A stretch of DNA of 64,000 nucleotides, taken from contig OX393572.1 of the NCBI GenBank assembly GCA_947652115.1, forward strand, positions 5,318,561-5,382,560, given 5' to 3'. Source of the stretch: Blastomussa wellsi (taxonomy: Eukaryota; Cnidaria; Anthozoa; Scleractinia; Plerogyridae). The position numbers and the translations under genes were made by a program. Position 1 is the first letter of the stretch. Every line of letters starts with the position of its first letter. Under the pieces are notes generated by a model that was given only the letters and a program-made list of their open reading frames with translations, was not told where the DNA came from and made no database searches. Positions 22,444 through 32,589 of this stretch are shown here, in pieces.

Positions 22444-23385
22444 TTGGATAAAGCTGTTGAATGGTATGGGTTTGCGTGGCCGGAGCGAATGAAATGCGAC
22501 AGTTTTCCAAAAGATGTGGGCGACAGGTTGTGTCTTGGTAGTGACAGAGATGTAAATAATCATACGACGGAAGTAATTGTTACCAAGAAGTCAAGTATAA
22601 AGGGACGAAATGCGAAAAAATCAAGATCCCTATGTGCCAAAGTATTGGCTATAACATGACTTATGTACCAAACATGTTCTACCACACCACACAAGAAGAA
22701 GCGGCGCTTGAAGTTCCTCAATTTTGGCCGCTAGTTCAGATCAAGTGTTCGCCAGAGCTGAAGTTCTTTCTCTGCTCCATATACTTCCCAAAGTGCCAAC
22801 CGAACGTAAAAGATGACGTTCTCCCATGTAGGTCGATGTGCAATCGAGTAAGAAAAGGTTGTGCACCTCTTATGCGTACGCATGCAGAAATTTCCCTATA
22901 GACTACGGCGACAGGTTATGCGTTGGTAGTGCAACTAATCAGGCGACAACAGCAGTACGACCAACGGAATTAATTGCTACTGTGAAAGCAAGTAACGGAA
23001 GGAAATGCGAAAAAATAACGATATCCATGTGTCGAGGAATTGGCTACAATTTAACGCACATGCCAAACATGTTCAGCCACGACACATAAGAAGAAGCGGC
23101 GCTTGAGGTTCATCAATTGCAACCGCTAGTGGTGGTCAACTGTTCGTCAGACCTAAAGTTCTTTCTCTGCTCGATGTATGCTCCCACGTGCCAACCGAGC
23201 TCCAAAGTTGAAGTTCCGTCATGTAGGTCGATTTGCAAACGAGTAAAACGGGGGTGTGCACCTTTTATGGCCCGGTTTGGCTTTTTGTGGCCCAAGCGAA
23301 TGAGATACAGAAATTTTCCAAAGTTTGGTGGCGGAAAGTTATGCGTAGATTCCGTAGAGGAATTGCAGCTGCTTATGCGGTGAGC
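22444..23385 (+). pseudogene. degenerate tandem Frizzled-type cysteine-rich domains
   Basis: Three consecutive pieces resemble the Fz/CRD fold: a tail with YGFAWPERMKCDSFP and DRLCLG, a nearly full domain (from 22600) with MCQSIGYNMTYVPNMF, CSPELKFFLCSIYFPKC and CRSMCNRVRKGCAP, and a third (from 22905) with MCRGIGYNLTHMPNMF and FFLCSMYAPTC. The CxxIGYN...PN and FFLCSxYxPxC blocks are the Frizzled CRD signature, a Wnt-binding module also found in matrix and secreted proteins. The pieces lie in different frames, and an in-frame TAA follows the SHDT at about 23087. No signal peptide or transmembrane region is seen. I read it as a dead tandem CRD gene, though exons of a rapidly evolving secreted protein remain possible. 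Confidence 0.75.
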
Positions 23386-23490
23386 TCGCCAGTGGGGTCT
23401 CGCTAGGCCTCCAAAGATGATGGAGAAATGCCTTAACAATATAAAGATCATCCTTTTCTGTATTTGCAAGACTTTCACATTTGTAATTTA

Positions 23491-24059
23491 ACCCTCTCAC
23501 TCCCAAGACCGTACATGTTGGCTACCGAGCGAAGTGTACCAACGTTTCATGTTGCTACAACATGCCCAACTGATATCTTCATCTCTCCAGTAGAATCCTG
23601 AAAATTGGAAACAACTGTTGTTACGATCGATACATGCATCTGAAACCGATTCATCATTTCAGTCATGTGATTGTACTGTGAACGCCTAATATCAACAATC
23701 AAAATGTCATTAATTTGTTAAATGCGGAAATAGTACATTTTATATGAATTTTCATTTTCCGGTGCATGAGCATTGCTATGTTTTCCCTGCACTGATAGAG
23801 CACTACGACTTGTAAGACAGCAGTCACATGAATTCGAGTAATTTTAATGTTCAACAAATTGTCATTATTGTTATTCCTCATCTGTACATTCAGTAACAAA
23901 TAACCTGGGAAATAGGTATGTAGTTTGCCAAGATTCGCCCAAGGTGTTGCAAAGCGCTGCATAATAAAATTATACTATTACTGTAAACCTTAGTTTTCGT
24001 TGATGATAAATAAAAATATACTCACTCACTATGGCAGAATAACATCCTACGGCTCCTAC
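23491..24059. other. intergenic DNA with no recognised feature
   Basis: The stretch is AT-rich and I see no coding or repeat structure that can be supported. Confidence 0.4.
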
Positions 24060-24069
24060 CAACAGCACA

Positions 24070-24290
24070 TGACACGCAGACAGACAGACACACACACGCA
24101 GACAGACAGACACACACGCAGACAGACAGACATACACACACGTAGACAGACAGACACACACGTAGACAGACAGACAGACACGCAGACAGACAGACATACA
24201 CACACGTAGACAGACAGATATATACGTAGACAGACAGACAGACAGACACGTAGACACGCAGACAGACAGACAGACAGACAGACAGATGCT
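24070..24290. repeat. GACA/CACG microsatellite array
   Basis: Runs of cagacaga alternate with cacacacg and cacgtaga over about 220 bp. The open frames across it, read as Thr/Asp/Arg or Cys/Leu/Ser/Val repeats, are a consequence of the simple sequence and are not genes. Confidence 0.95.
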
Positions 24291-25047
24291 TTACAAAGTC
24301 TGGCCCGACGGTGGATGCACTATCCATGAAATCCATCCTGTAATAAACTCTCCCAAATATAATTCCATGAGTTCATACTTTTATTTATAGGATCTGTTTT
24401 GTATTTTACATTGTTAGAGGCTCTATTTTGTGTTTCATGTTGTTATGTTTAGTTACAGTGGAAGGCGCCTAAGAGTTTCCACCTTGCAAAGTTTTGATCA
24501 GTTTTTGACTTCTTTTAACATCTCTCTCTCATTCAGTTGCCAGCAAAACGTTGTCAGAAAGTTGTCAAAAAGATGAAAGGGGGTGGGGTAGGACTTTATG
24601 GAAAGGTATATCATTTTTTCAACCCATGTAGGTTATTTTTCTGGTTCCTTTGCAATGCAGGATTTTTCATTAAATTTTTGTTTTGAAGGAATTATTTTTT
24701 TGTTTTTAGACTGCTCACTCCCCCTCCTTTCACGTTTCTAATGGCGGATCTCTTAGCAACGCAATACCGTCCAAATAGAAACCCAAAGATTTTAAATACA
24801 CATTTTCATCCGGAAATAGCCCCCACGTATAGCCTTCCTTGAAAATATTTCCATGTACAAGGGACGTTGAACAAATATGAGCCCAGGACTTATTTTTTGG
24901 AATTTTACCTCGCGTAGTAAAATATTTTCGCTACCACAATTTAAGGACCTCTAGCAAGTAGCGACAGAGGAAACTGCCACGGAATTTTGCAATGATGGTT
25001 AAGTTGTTTTCACTTTTTCTGCCAAAAATTTCACTACAGACAATAGG

Positions 25048-25204
25048 CCATTTCCGAGTTCCCTTTTCCACTGTTTCAAAACGAGTCTATATGAAAAACT
25101 ATTCACATGGAAACTAGCTTGTTTTGTATGAGAATGAAAATGCAGACAAAACACATTTTCATACGAGTGGTTTCACACTTAGGTAAAAGAGAACTCGGAA
25201 ATGA
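25048..25204. mobile_element. MITE with CATTTCCGAGTTC ends
   Basis: The left end CATTTCCGAGTTC and right end GAACTCGGAAATG are exact 13-bp inverted repeats 157 bp apart. A relative of the left half recurs inverted at about 44208-44378. Confidence 0.65.
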
Positions 25205-26252
25205 GTATAATGCCTTTTCCACTCTTCATTTTTCTTAGTTACAACAAAACACAGTTAAATCTGGGTCACTTTCACTTCTATGGGTGCCTCCCGAAGTCCA
25301 AATTGGTACGTTGTACAGGTTTTGAGGCGGAAATGAGTCATGCCGGTCGATTTATATGTACAGGGCTCTGGCACACTGTGCGCGAGGATAGCAGCCCCAT
25401 CAAAGCATACAATATTATGACGAAGCTAAAGCAATGACAGGAAATCGGAGATGGTTTCGGCTATGTGTGCCATAAGAACAGGAAGTGGTTCCTGTCATAT
25501 TGTGGGCTCAAATCCAAGTAGAAGAGCTTAGCTCGAAGTGCTTCAATTCTGAGTGTAACTGAAACTCTTAAAAGATACTTTAGCCAGATGTGGCGCTACT
25601 TTTGCAATGATATTGGAATTAAAAAAGACTGACTATTTTGTTTTCGGAGATTTAGACATTTATGATTTGTATGCGTTTAGCCGAGCTATTATTCGATGTT
25701 TCCTTCTCTGCATACTCTTCAGCTATAACTGTTAAGAAGTTAACCAAAAATTCGCCCTCAGAGTTTGTCTTAGTGAAGCCACTCAAGGACGCATTAACAG
25801 CGAACAATTTCATCGCGAAAATCCGGAATCCCTGTGCAAGTAGCACATCAGCTACGATATGAAAGACAAAGCTGCGAAATCACTAAATGAAAACGATCAT
25901 AGCACTTCTTCCTGAATATATCTTTTAGTCTTTTCTCTCCCTGCTGTTCATTATTGGAACTCGTGTATTTTTTGTGGCTTTTATATTTTGTAAGGACGGA
26001 TCAGATTAATAGTCAGTTTTGTTGCCTGTACTTTGGTCATTGACGAAAACCTCGCTTTTTTGTCTTATTTTCTCCGTGGCCCGAAAGTGAAAGTTTTGGG
26101 ATTTCGCTTTCTCTTGCAGGGATTCAGTTTTATTATTGCACAGACACCGTTCTAAAATGCCATAGGCAGTAAGTTTGGTCCTTGCTTATGTAAATGAGGA
26201 TGTAAAAAGGATTCCGTGTTTCATTTACCAGAATTCGCTTACGAGTCAAACT

Positions 26253-26424
26253 CAAATTCCGGGTTTACCTCGGTGTAAGAACCAGTGCCCTTTTTTCTTT
26301 GTTTTTGAGCTATTGTTTCTCTATTCTGTATTGTTTCGAGGTTCTCTGTTGCCTTGTTCATTCTTTGTTTATGTCACTGGTGAGATTAACAGGTTCTTAC
26401 CCCGAAGACGAGCCCAAATTCCTG
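26253..26424. mobile_element. MITE of the CGGTGTAAGAACC family, copy 1
   Basis: Ends read caaattccgggtttacctcg and, inverted, caggaatttgggctcgtctt, converging on GTAAGAACC. The core (tttctttgtttttgagctat) is shared with a second copy at 32175-32343. Confidence 0.7.
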
Positions 26425-27587
26425 TAAAGCCGACAAAGGCCCGTTTTGGGATCCCAAAATAACGGCTAAGAAGGATACTAAAACAACAGCACCGTAAAAG
26501 GTCGTTGTGTGCCCATGGAAAATATTTACGTAATTGCTAAGAGCATTCGCACAAAATAACTTCCTGATCATACAAATAAGCCTTCAGCAATAAGTTAAAA
26601 TTCCACTGGAAGACGATGAATTTTATCATGTTTATTAGTGTCATGTGCAGAACGCATCAGCCTACATATGGCTATTGTTTTTTCAGAGTGTCGTTTTTTT
26701 ACATGAGTGCAATCACAGAAGGAATTTGTTTCGAATGGAATGTTGTAACTAAATCACTCCTGGGGGCACAGGGCTTAGACAAGTGCGGTCATCCGGTCCG
26801 GTGGGATAAACCTCTGACCAGTAGTAAAACTGGGCCCACACGTTCATGCTGGTAAACTTGGTGAGCTGAAGAAAACATTAAAAAGAAACGTACATTTTAA
26901 GAGTAGTAATGTCGGCTAGACCCGACCATTTTTGACAGGTATTGTCATGTATTGTTCTCGTGAGTTTGACGTGTCCATGGCAACCATGTAGGTATTGTCA
27001 TGCAAAGAAATTCTATGGTAAATATGAGTTTGACATATTCATGGCAGCCATGTAAAATGATTGACAGGTACTGTCATGGCAATCGAGTGACAAGTGTCAC
27101 ACAGCCTCGCAAAATGGTGTCACGTAGAAAAAAATTTAAAAATGTTGTATTTCAAATGACGCCATCAATCAAAAGCTCCGCCCCTTTTGTCTTGTCGACT
27201 TTTCTAATGAGATGCATCCAACTGTGAAGCATAAAAATTCATATTTGCCACGCAAATAAAAATCACGCCAAGAGTATCTCGAGGAACGCCATTACATCGT
27301 GGCGTTCAAGAACCCACGAGATAAATTAGGCATTAGGAATTTGCTGCTTCAGAGCATTTCCCATCTACTGGTCAGAAATTATGACAGTCTATCCGTTTGG
27401 ATACACGTTCTTCGATTTACATCCTGCCAGCGACGACAGGAAACGCGTGTTTAGCCACCTCATGACGCACGAAGGATACCCGCGTTGGTATCGAAGAATC
27501 AGAGAGGATTTTTGAAGTATATCAATCAATGCTTCAATTCACCAGTTCATTTGAAGCACGCTGTCTTGGTTGAAGGTTGACGAGACC

Positions 27588-27890
27588 ATGGGTGATCGTT
27601 CACCAGATATTTTCGACACAGAAGAAGAAGGTGGAAGTAATGAAGAAAATGTAGACGAGAAAGAGGAGCCCGAAGAGGAGGCTGAAGAGGAACAGGATGA
27701 AGAGGAGGAGAATAGTAGCAGCTCCGAAGAGGACAAGGATCCAGACTATGATCCATGGCTTCCGTTACGTAGGAAAGTGAGGGAAGATGTGGAAGAAAAA
27801 TACATCAGTGAAGTCAAACGGTTTCACGATGTGGGTAAAACCCAAGATTACGCCGAGAATGCTGCTTTCAATGTCCTGTATTACCTTTAA
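27588..27890 (+). CDS. acidic protein of the long-TIR transposon, frame broken
   Basis: The ATG at 27588 opens a 100-residue frame. Residues 10-60 are a run of glutamate, aspartate and serine. A more ordinary segment follows: DPDYDPWLPLRRKVREDVEE and then RFHDVGKTQDYAENAAFN. The stop at 27888 seems secondary, because another frame continues with RRKLRRTYLQHLLWTHHIKR and VMSTLPRLIDENNMDF up to an in-frame stop near 28022. The intact version would be longer. The acidic tract followed by a basic helical part suggests a nuclear protein, but I do not recognise the family and assign no function. Its position between the TIRs makes it element-encoded. Confidence 0.55.
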   Translation: MGDRSPDIFDTEEEGGSNEENVDEKEEPEEEAEEEQDEEEENSSSSEEDKDPDYDPWLPLRRKVREDVEEKYISEVKRFHDVGKTQDYAENAAFNVLYYL

Positions 27891-28361
27891 TTAGAAGGAA
27901 GCTACGAAGGACCTACTTACAGCATCTCTTATGGACCCACCATATCAAACGCGATGCACTACACCGTAAAGTCATGAGCACTCTTCCACGACTTATTGAC
28001 GAAAACAACATGGATTTCGAATAAGTGGCTGAGTCAGAGCAGCAGAAAAACGGAATTCCTGTTAAACAGAAAAATGACAAGAAAGGTACTCTCTGACGAG
28101 CCAGATGGCGATGACGAAGGAAAAGAAGAAGTGGCTGAAAACTCCATGTGATTTGTCTACATGGCTGTAAGAAAGTGTGATTGTAGGGGTTTTTCTCGTT
28201 ATTTACAAGACAGCACTCAACTGCTCAAGATAGATTGCTCCAATCAATTATCAGAGGGTGATAGAAAAGTCGTGTGTAAGAGTGCCTTCCATAAAATACA
28301 TTCAGAAAACAAGAAGCGAGTCCTGGCTCGACAAAAATGATGGCGTACAGAGAACGCGGAG

Positions 28362-28625
28362 ATGATCAAAGCCTGTCTTAAAACAAAGCGTGAAGAAATC
28401 AGCAGAGCCAAGAGAACATATTGCCAAAAGAACAGGGAACGCATCAGGAGTTATCAAAGAAAATACTGTCAAAGCAACAGGGAGCGGATCAACAAATATT
28501 GGCGACGCTATTATGCAAAGAGCATAAAGGAAATATCAAAGACTGAATACTATGACAGAGTGCCGCGCCTGACCAAATGCATGTGGACACGAGTCCGGAA
28601 GAGGACACAGGATCAAGGGACTTAG
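28362..28625 (+). CDS. basic repeat protein of the long-TIR transposon
   Basis: This 87-residue frame lies downstream of the acidic ORF and inside the same TIRs. It contains three tandem arginine/lysine-rich units (TYCQKNRERIRSYQRKY, CQSNRERINKYWRRYY and a weaker third) that look like a DNA-binding helical repeat. The ATG may not be the native start, since an exon or frameshift probably links it to the acidic ORF. Family unknown; the element is likely decayed. Confidence 0.45.
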   Translation: MIKACLKTKREEISRAKRTYCQKNRERIRSYQRKYCQSNRERINKYWRRYYAKSIKEISKTEYYDRVPRLTKCMWTRVRKRTQDQGT

Positions 28626-29559
28626 AAGTGAACCGAGATGTTACTGTAACGGATGGAAATAAGCCCGTTGAAAATAAAACGATGGATTGATCAACAGAAC
28701 AATTGTGCACTTGATCGAAAGTATTAAATGTCAATCAATAAAAATTGTTGAGCAAAATATCATGTCTTGTGCTTTTCATTTCTTTATTTTTAATCCATTT
28801 GAATCAGCTATTTATAAGAGCCGGGAGAATCGTTCCCAGGAACCAAGAACTGGCACATGTCAGGGGTGGGGGATACCCTTCCTGACCATTTGCCTCTCAG
28901 TACAATATACCATTCATTAACGTATCGAAGCGTGCGACATTCTGATTAATTGTATGGGGAAGGGATAAGAGGTATACCATCCATTAGCGAATCAAAGCGA
29001 GTGGCATTCTGATTAATTTTAGGGAAAGGGATTTGTTTGAGAATGCAATCTTTGTTTTTAAAACGAAGTTTGCGTGATTTTTATTTGCGTGGCAAATATG
29101 AATTTTTATGCTTCACAGATGGATGCATCTCATTAGAAAAGTTGACAAGACAAAAGGGGCGGAGCTTTTGACGTCATTTAAAATACAACATTTTCATTTT
29201 TCAAATTTGTTGAAGCGATTTTTTTTCTGCGTGACACCATTTTACTAGACTACGAGCAGTCCCTTTTTTTCTTAGCCCGTCGAGTGCGAAGCAACAAAAT
29301 GGCCGCGCGAAACCTCAGAGACACGCCCACGCGGAGAGGTAGGCTATGTAACACTTGCCACTCGATTACCATGACAGTACCTGTCAATCATTTTACGCGG
29401 TTCCCATGAATATGTCAAACTCATATCTACTATAAAATTTATTTGTATGACACTACCTACATGGTTGCCATGGATACGTCAAACTCACGAGAACAATAGA
29501 ACTCATTTACATGACAGTACCTGTCAAAAATGGTCGGGTCTAGCCGACATTACTACTTT

Positions 29560-31131
29560 TAAGATCGAGGTTTGGCCATCTTACCACAAACGTCATACCG
29601 CGTTTTGCGGTATCACGTTAGCCGTTTGCCCATATTTGGTAGGCCATATTTGTGGTAGCACTGGTGAAATAGGCGGCTGTCATGTATGTTTTCATTTGTT
29701 CGTTCACTTCTATTTTAGCTGAAAATTCGTCTTCAAAATTACGTTTCTTTGAAAAAGAATTCTATAATTAATAGGCGAAATAATTGTAAAAAGTAGTATT
29801 TCCTCTCAATCGTGGGAGTGTGATATTTTAGGGTGCAAAAAACCTTTCGGTAAATCACTTACCTCTAGAGCGCGGTCTAGTCGTACAAACGTGAACCTCA
29901 AACCGCAAACCTGACGCCAAGGCACTAGTTACGTGACTTCTTGACGTTCGTGGTTCGGGGGAAATGCCGAAAAACCTCGATCTTAAGGTCTCTATACGGG
30001 TAAGCGCAAACCGTCTGAGGTTATTATTTAATTGCGATAAATAATTTAATATTTTAACTCTGGTTTTGCAGTGTTGTTACCTCTCATGTATCCGCCAGCC
30101 AATCAGCGAAGGTGTTTCCTATTTTCAGCTAATCAAACACAGCGCTGTTCTCAGACCGAACGTAATTTGGATTCATGACTTCCTGCCCAGATCAAGTCAT
30201 TCCACCCACTTAACTTTATGATGGCGGACAACAGTTCCTAGGTCTTATAAGTTGAAGGGTCGATACTACCACTGTTAATTCAGTTGAAATTACAATAATA
30301 GACCATTTTACAATTCTGTGAAAGGTAACCAGGCCTCTGTAAGAAAGTGAGGTTTGGGGCGACCTTGTCATGATAAAGACCACAAACTAGTTAACATAAG
30401 AACATAAGCATTTATATATCAAAAGCAAGAGGTTTTGTATCAACACAAGGTCGCCTTCAGCTTCACTTTAATTCAAAGGCTTGGTAACTAAGCTCAGAAC
30501 TGTAAAATGACCTATTGTATCGAACAGATACCCAGTCATGGGTAAATAAATTCTGGAAGTGGTAGCTCTAACCCAGCAACGTAAAAGTGGTGGATAGCTA
30601 AGTGCTGGAAACCGTTGAGCACTGTAAAGTTCTCAGGAGTATTTGTTTTAGCCAGTGCTATTCGGTAGAGAATTTAAAAATAGCCCTAACAGAAAGCATC
30701 CTACAAGCAAGAATGTGTTACATACGTCCAAGTCCCGGCAGTTCTTGTTTATTATCCCAGGATCATCACAGCTCAGTCGCTCGTCAACCGGTATAACCAG
30801 TTCATACGTGCCAAACGGGCTTCTGCACTCCTCCTCTCCTAACAAGCTGTCATCCCAGGCTCTTTGGCTGACTGCATCAGTACACATAGGTTGCCAGCGG
30901 TCGTCGTTCGGAGTTACACAAAATATGGAGTTTTCTGTTATAGGAGTAATTTGTTTTTATAGTAAATAATGAAGCCCGGAAAACATCAAAGGAGCAAACG
31001 AAGAGGCCAATGTTTATGTAGGAAAGTCCATGACAACGCACATCTTTTGTTTTGGGTTCAAACACAGTGAATCAATTACCTAACCGCAACGTTTTATTGG
31101 TACGTTGCAGTGACAGAAGTAAATACCTATA
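29560..31131. other. intergenic DNA; possible small foldback
   Basis: The sequences aagatcgaggttt (29561) and aaacctcgatctta (29974-29987) are inverted copies and may bound a MITE of about 430 bp that served as target for the neighbouring transposon. On the reverse strand, 30648-30925 is an open frame with cysteines (RWQPMCTDAV, EEECRSPFGTYELV) that could be an exon, but I found no acceptor or family for it. Confidence 0.35.
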
Positions 31132-32139
31132 CAGTATGTTGCCCTATTTCCGGACACTTCGACTTAACGATTCCTTATTTCGTTGAAACAATAAAACAAA
31201 TCCGATCGATACGTTCCAAAGACTTATCGACCCTTCAGCTTTGGTTTGATACGTTCGTGGCCAAGCCACGCTCCGTTTAGGCGAGAACATTAGCTTTCAG
31301 TTGAGGTAGGTAAATTTTGTTTCTTCTTAAATGCGATTTTTAGCGCGCGTCGAATTACCTGTTTACAGTTAAGCGGTCTGTTCTCCCAAAATACGATAGA
31401 GATTAAACATTTTTTGGACATCAGTCCAGCTTAAAGGACTAGGTTTGACAGCATATAAGAATGTTCTGTTTTCAGTTTCGCATCTTCGAACTTGACTAGA
31501 AAAGAGTTTACTTGCATTTTTGGTGAGGTGTTCCTATTTCCGGACACCTAACGATAGCAAACTAGTTCCTGTTTTAAATGCAATCTTATCGAAGAGTTGT
31601 TGAAAGACAAGCGTTTTTATAACTCCCTTTCATAATTTCAACGCACCTGAAATAATTATTTGGAAAAAAATACTTGAATGTTGTTTTCCAAGTCCAGTCT
31701 AGTATCTAATAAATCAGTTGCCAGTCTCTTACTCGTCTTACCGTGATACAAATCAAATATGTCGGTCTGTTGGCCGGTTTCAAAACATTCATGACTTCTT
31801 CGCTAAATAATCGAAACAAACAGCTTTTAATTTCGGACAAAAAGTAATCTTAAAGTTAATCTTGAACTTTTGTAAGATATATTTGCCACAAGGGAGAAGA
31901 ATGTCCCCAAGAAAAGCGGAGTATTTATCTCGTAACGATCGTCCGGAAATAGGGCATCCAATTCGACGAACTCTTTCCAAAATTACGAAGGATCCAAAGA
32001 GTTTCAGGTGATGAAACTTTACGACCTACTTACTAGACGTGGAAGCTAACTTGTGGCTGAATTTCAGCTTGTTTGCTTTGTTTTGAGATAAGATATTACG
32101 GTTTATGCAAAAAGTGTCCGGAAATATTTCAACATACTG
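31132..32139. mobile_element. Tc1/mariner-type non-autonomous element
   Basis: CAGTATGTTG...ATTTCCGGACACTT at the left and its inverse AAGTGTCCGGAAAT...CATACTG at the right form the ends, each bordered by TA (31130-31131 and 32140-32141). TA target sites and this end structure fit the Tc1/mariner superfamily. The core motif TATTTCCGGACAC also occurs inside, near 31530 (direct) and 31941 (inverted). No transposase frame is present in the 1008 bp. Confidence 0.75.
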
Positions 32140-32174
32140 TACACCTTATTCCAAAATAGCCACTGATGCACATA

Positions 32175-32343
32175 CAAATTGGGGCTTTCCTCGGCGTAAG
32201 AACCTGTGACTTTTTTCTTTGTTTCTGAGCTATTGTTTCTGTTTCTATATTGTTTCGAGGTTCTTGGTTGTCTTGTTCGTTCTTTGTTTTACGTCACTCG
32301 TGAGTATTAAAAATTCTTACACCGAGGATGAGCCAAACATTTG
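32175..32343. mobile_element. MITE of the CGGTGTAAGAACC family, copy 2
   Basis: Similar over its whole length to 26253-26424, including the gagctattgtttct core. Ends are caaattggggctttcctcgg and, inverted, caaatgtttggctcatcctc. Confidence 0.7.
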
Positions 32344-32589
32344 TCCTTGTTGCCTCGTTCAAGATAAAATATTCTTTTGAAAATCCTATCGTGCCAAGGC
32401 CCAGCCGGCTAAGAAGGCAAGAAGGGCTAAATTGAATACCAACAAAAGAATATTAGGTGGTAGCCATTTTGGGCAACACGGGATTAAATGGAAAAGTGGC
32501 TGGCGACTCCTCTGGGTAATACTACGACACTTGGGTTAACTTTAACTGATTTTGGCCGATATCTTGTTGTAGCAACAAAGACTAGACAG

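Larger units (their letters stand above)
24300..26900. other. intergenic DNA with two MITEs
   Basis: Two small inverted-repeat elements (25048-25204 and 26253-26424) are listed separately. Otherwise I see no gene; open frames up to about 95 residues resemble no family. Confidence 0.4.
26901..29558. mobile_element. DNA transposon with very long TIRs and an acidic ORF
   Basis: The left arm begins AGTAGTAATGTCGGCTAGAC (26902). The right arm is its inverse, and pairing continues with small indels to about 27268 on the left and 29073 on the right, ending near gccacgcaaataaaaatcac. This gives TIRs of roughly 370-490 bp. TTAA lies directly outside each end (26897-26900 and 29559-29562), extendable to TTTAAG, so the target duplication is TTAA or a 6-mer. 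The interior holds two frames listed below, neither with a transposase signature I recognise. TTAA targets are used by piggyBac and Kolobok elements, but the end sequence does not settle the superfamily. Confidence 0.85.

Noticed and set aside
23970..24336. Cys/Leu/Ser/Val-rich frames that look like cysteine-rich repeats
   Set aside because: They are translations of the GACA/CACG microsatellite.
30648..30925. A secreted cysteine-containing exon on the reverse strand
   Set aside because: No acceptor, donor phase partner or family match could be found.
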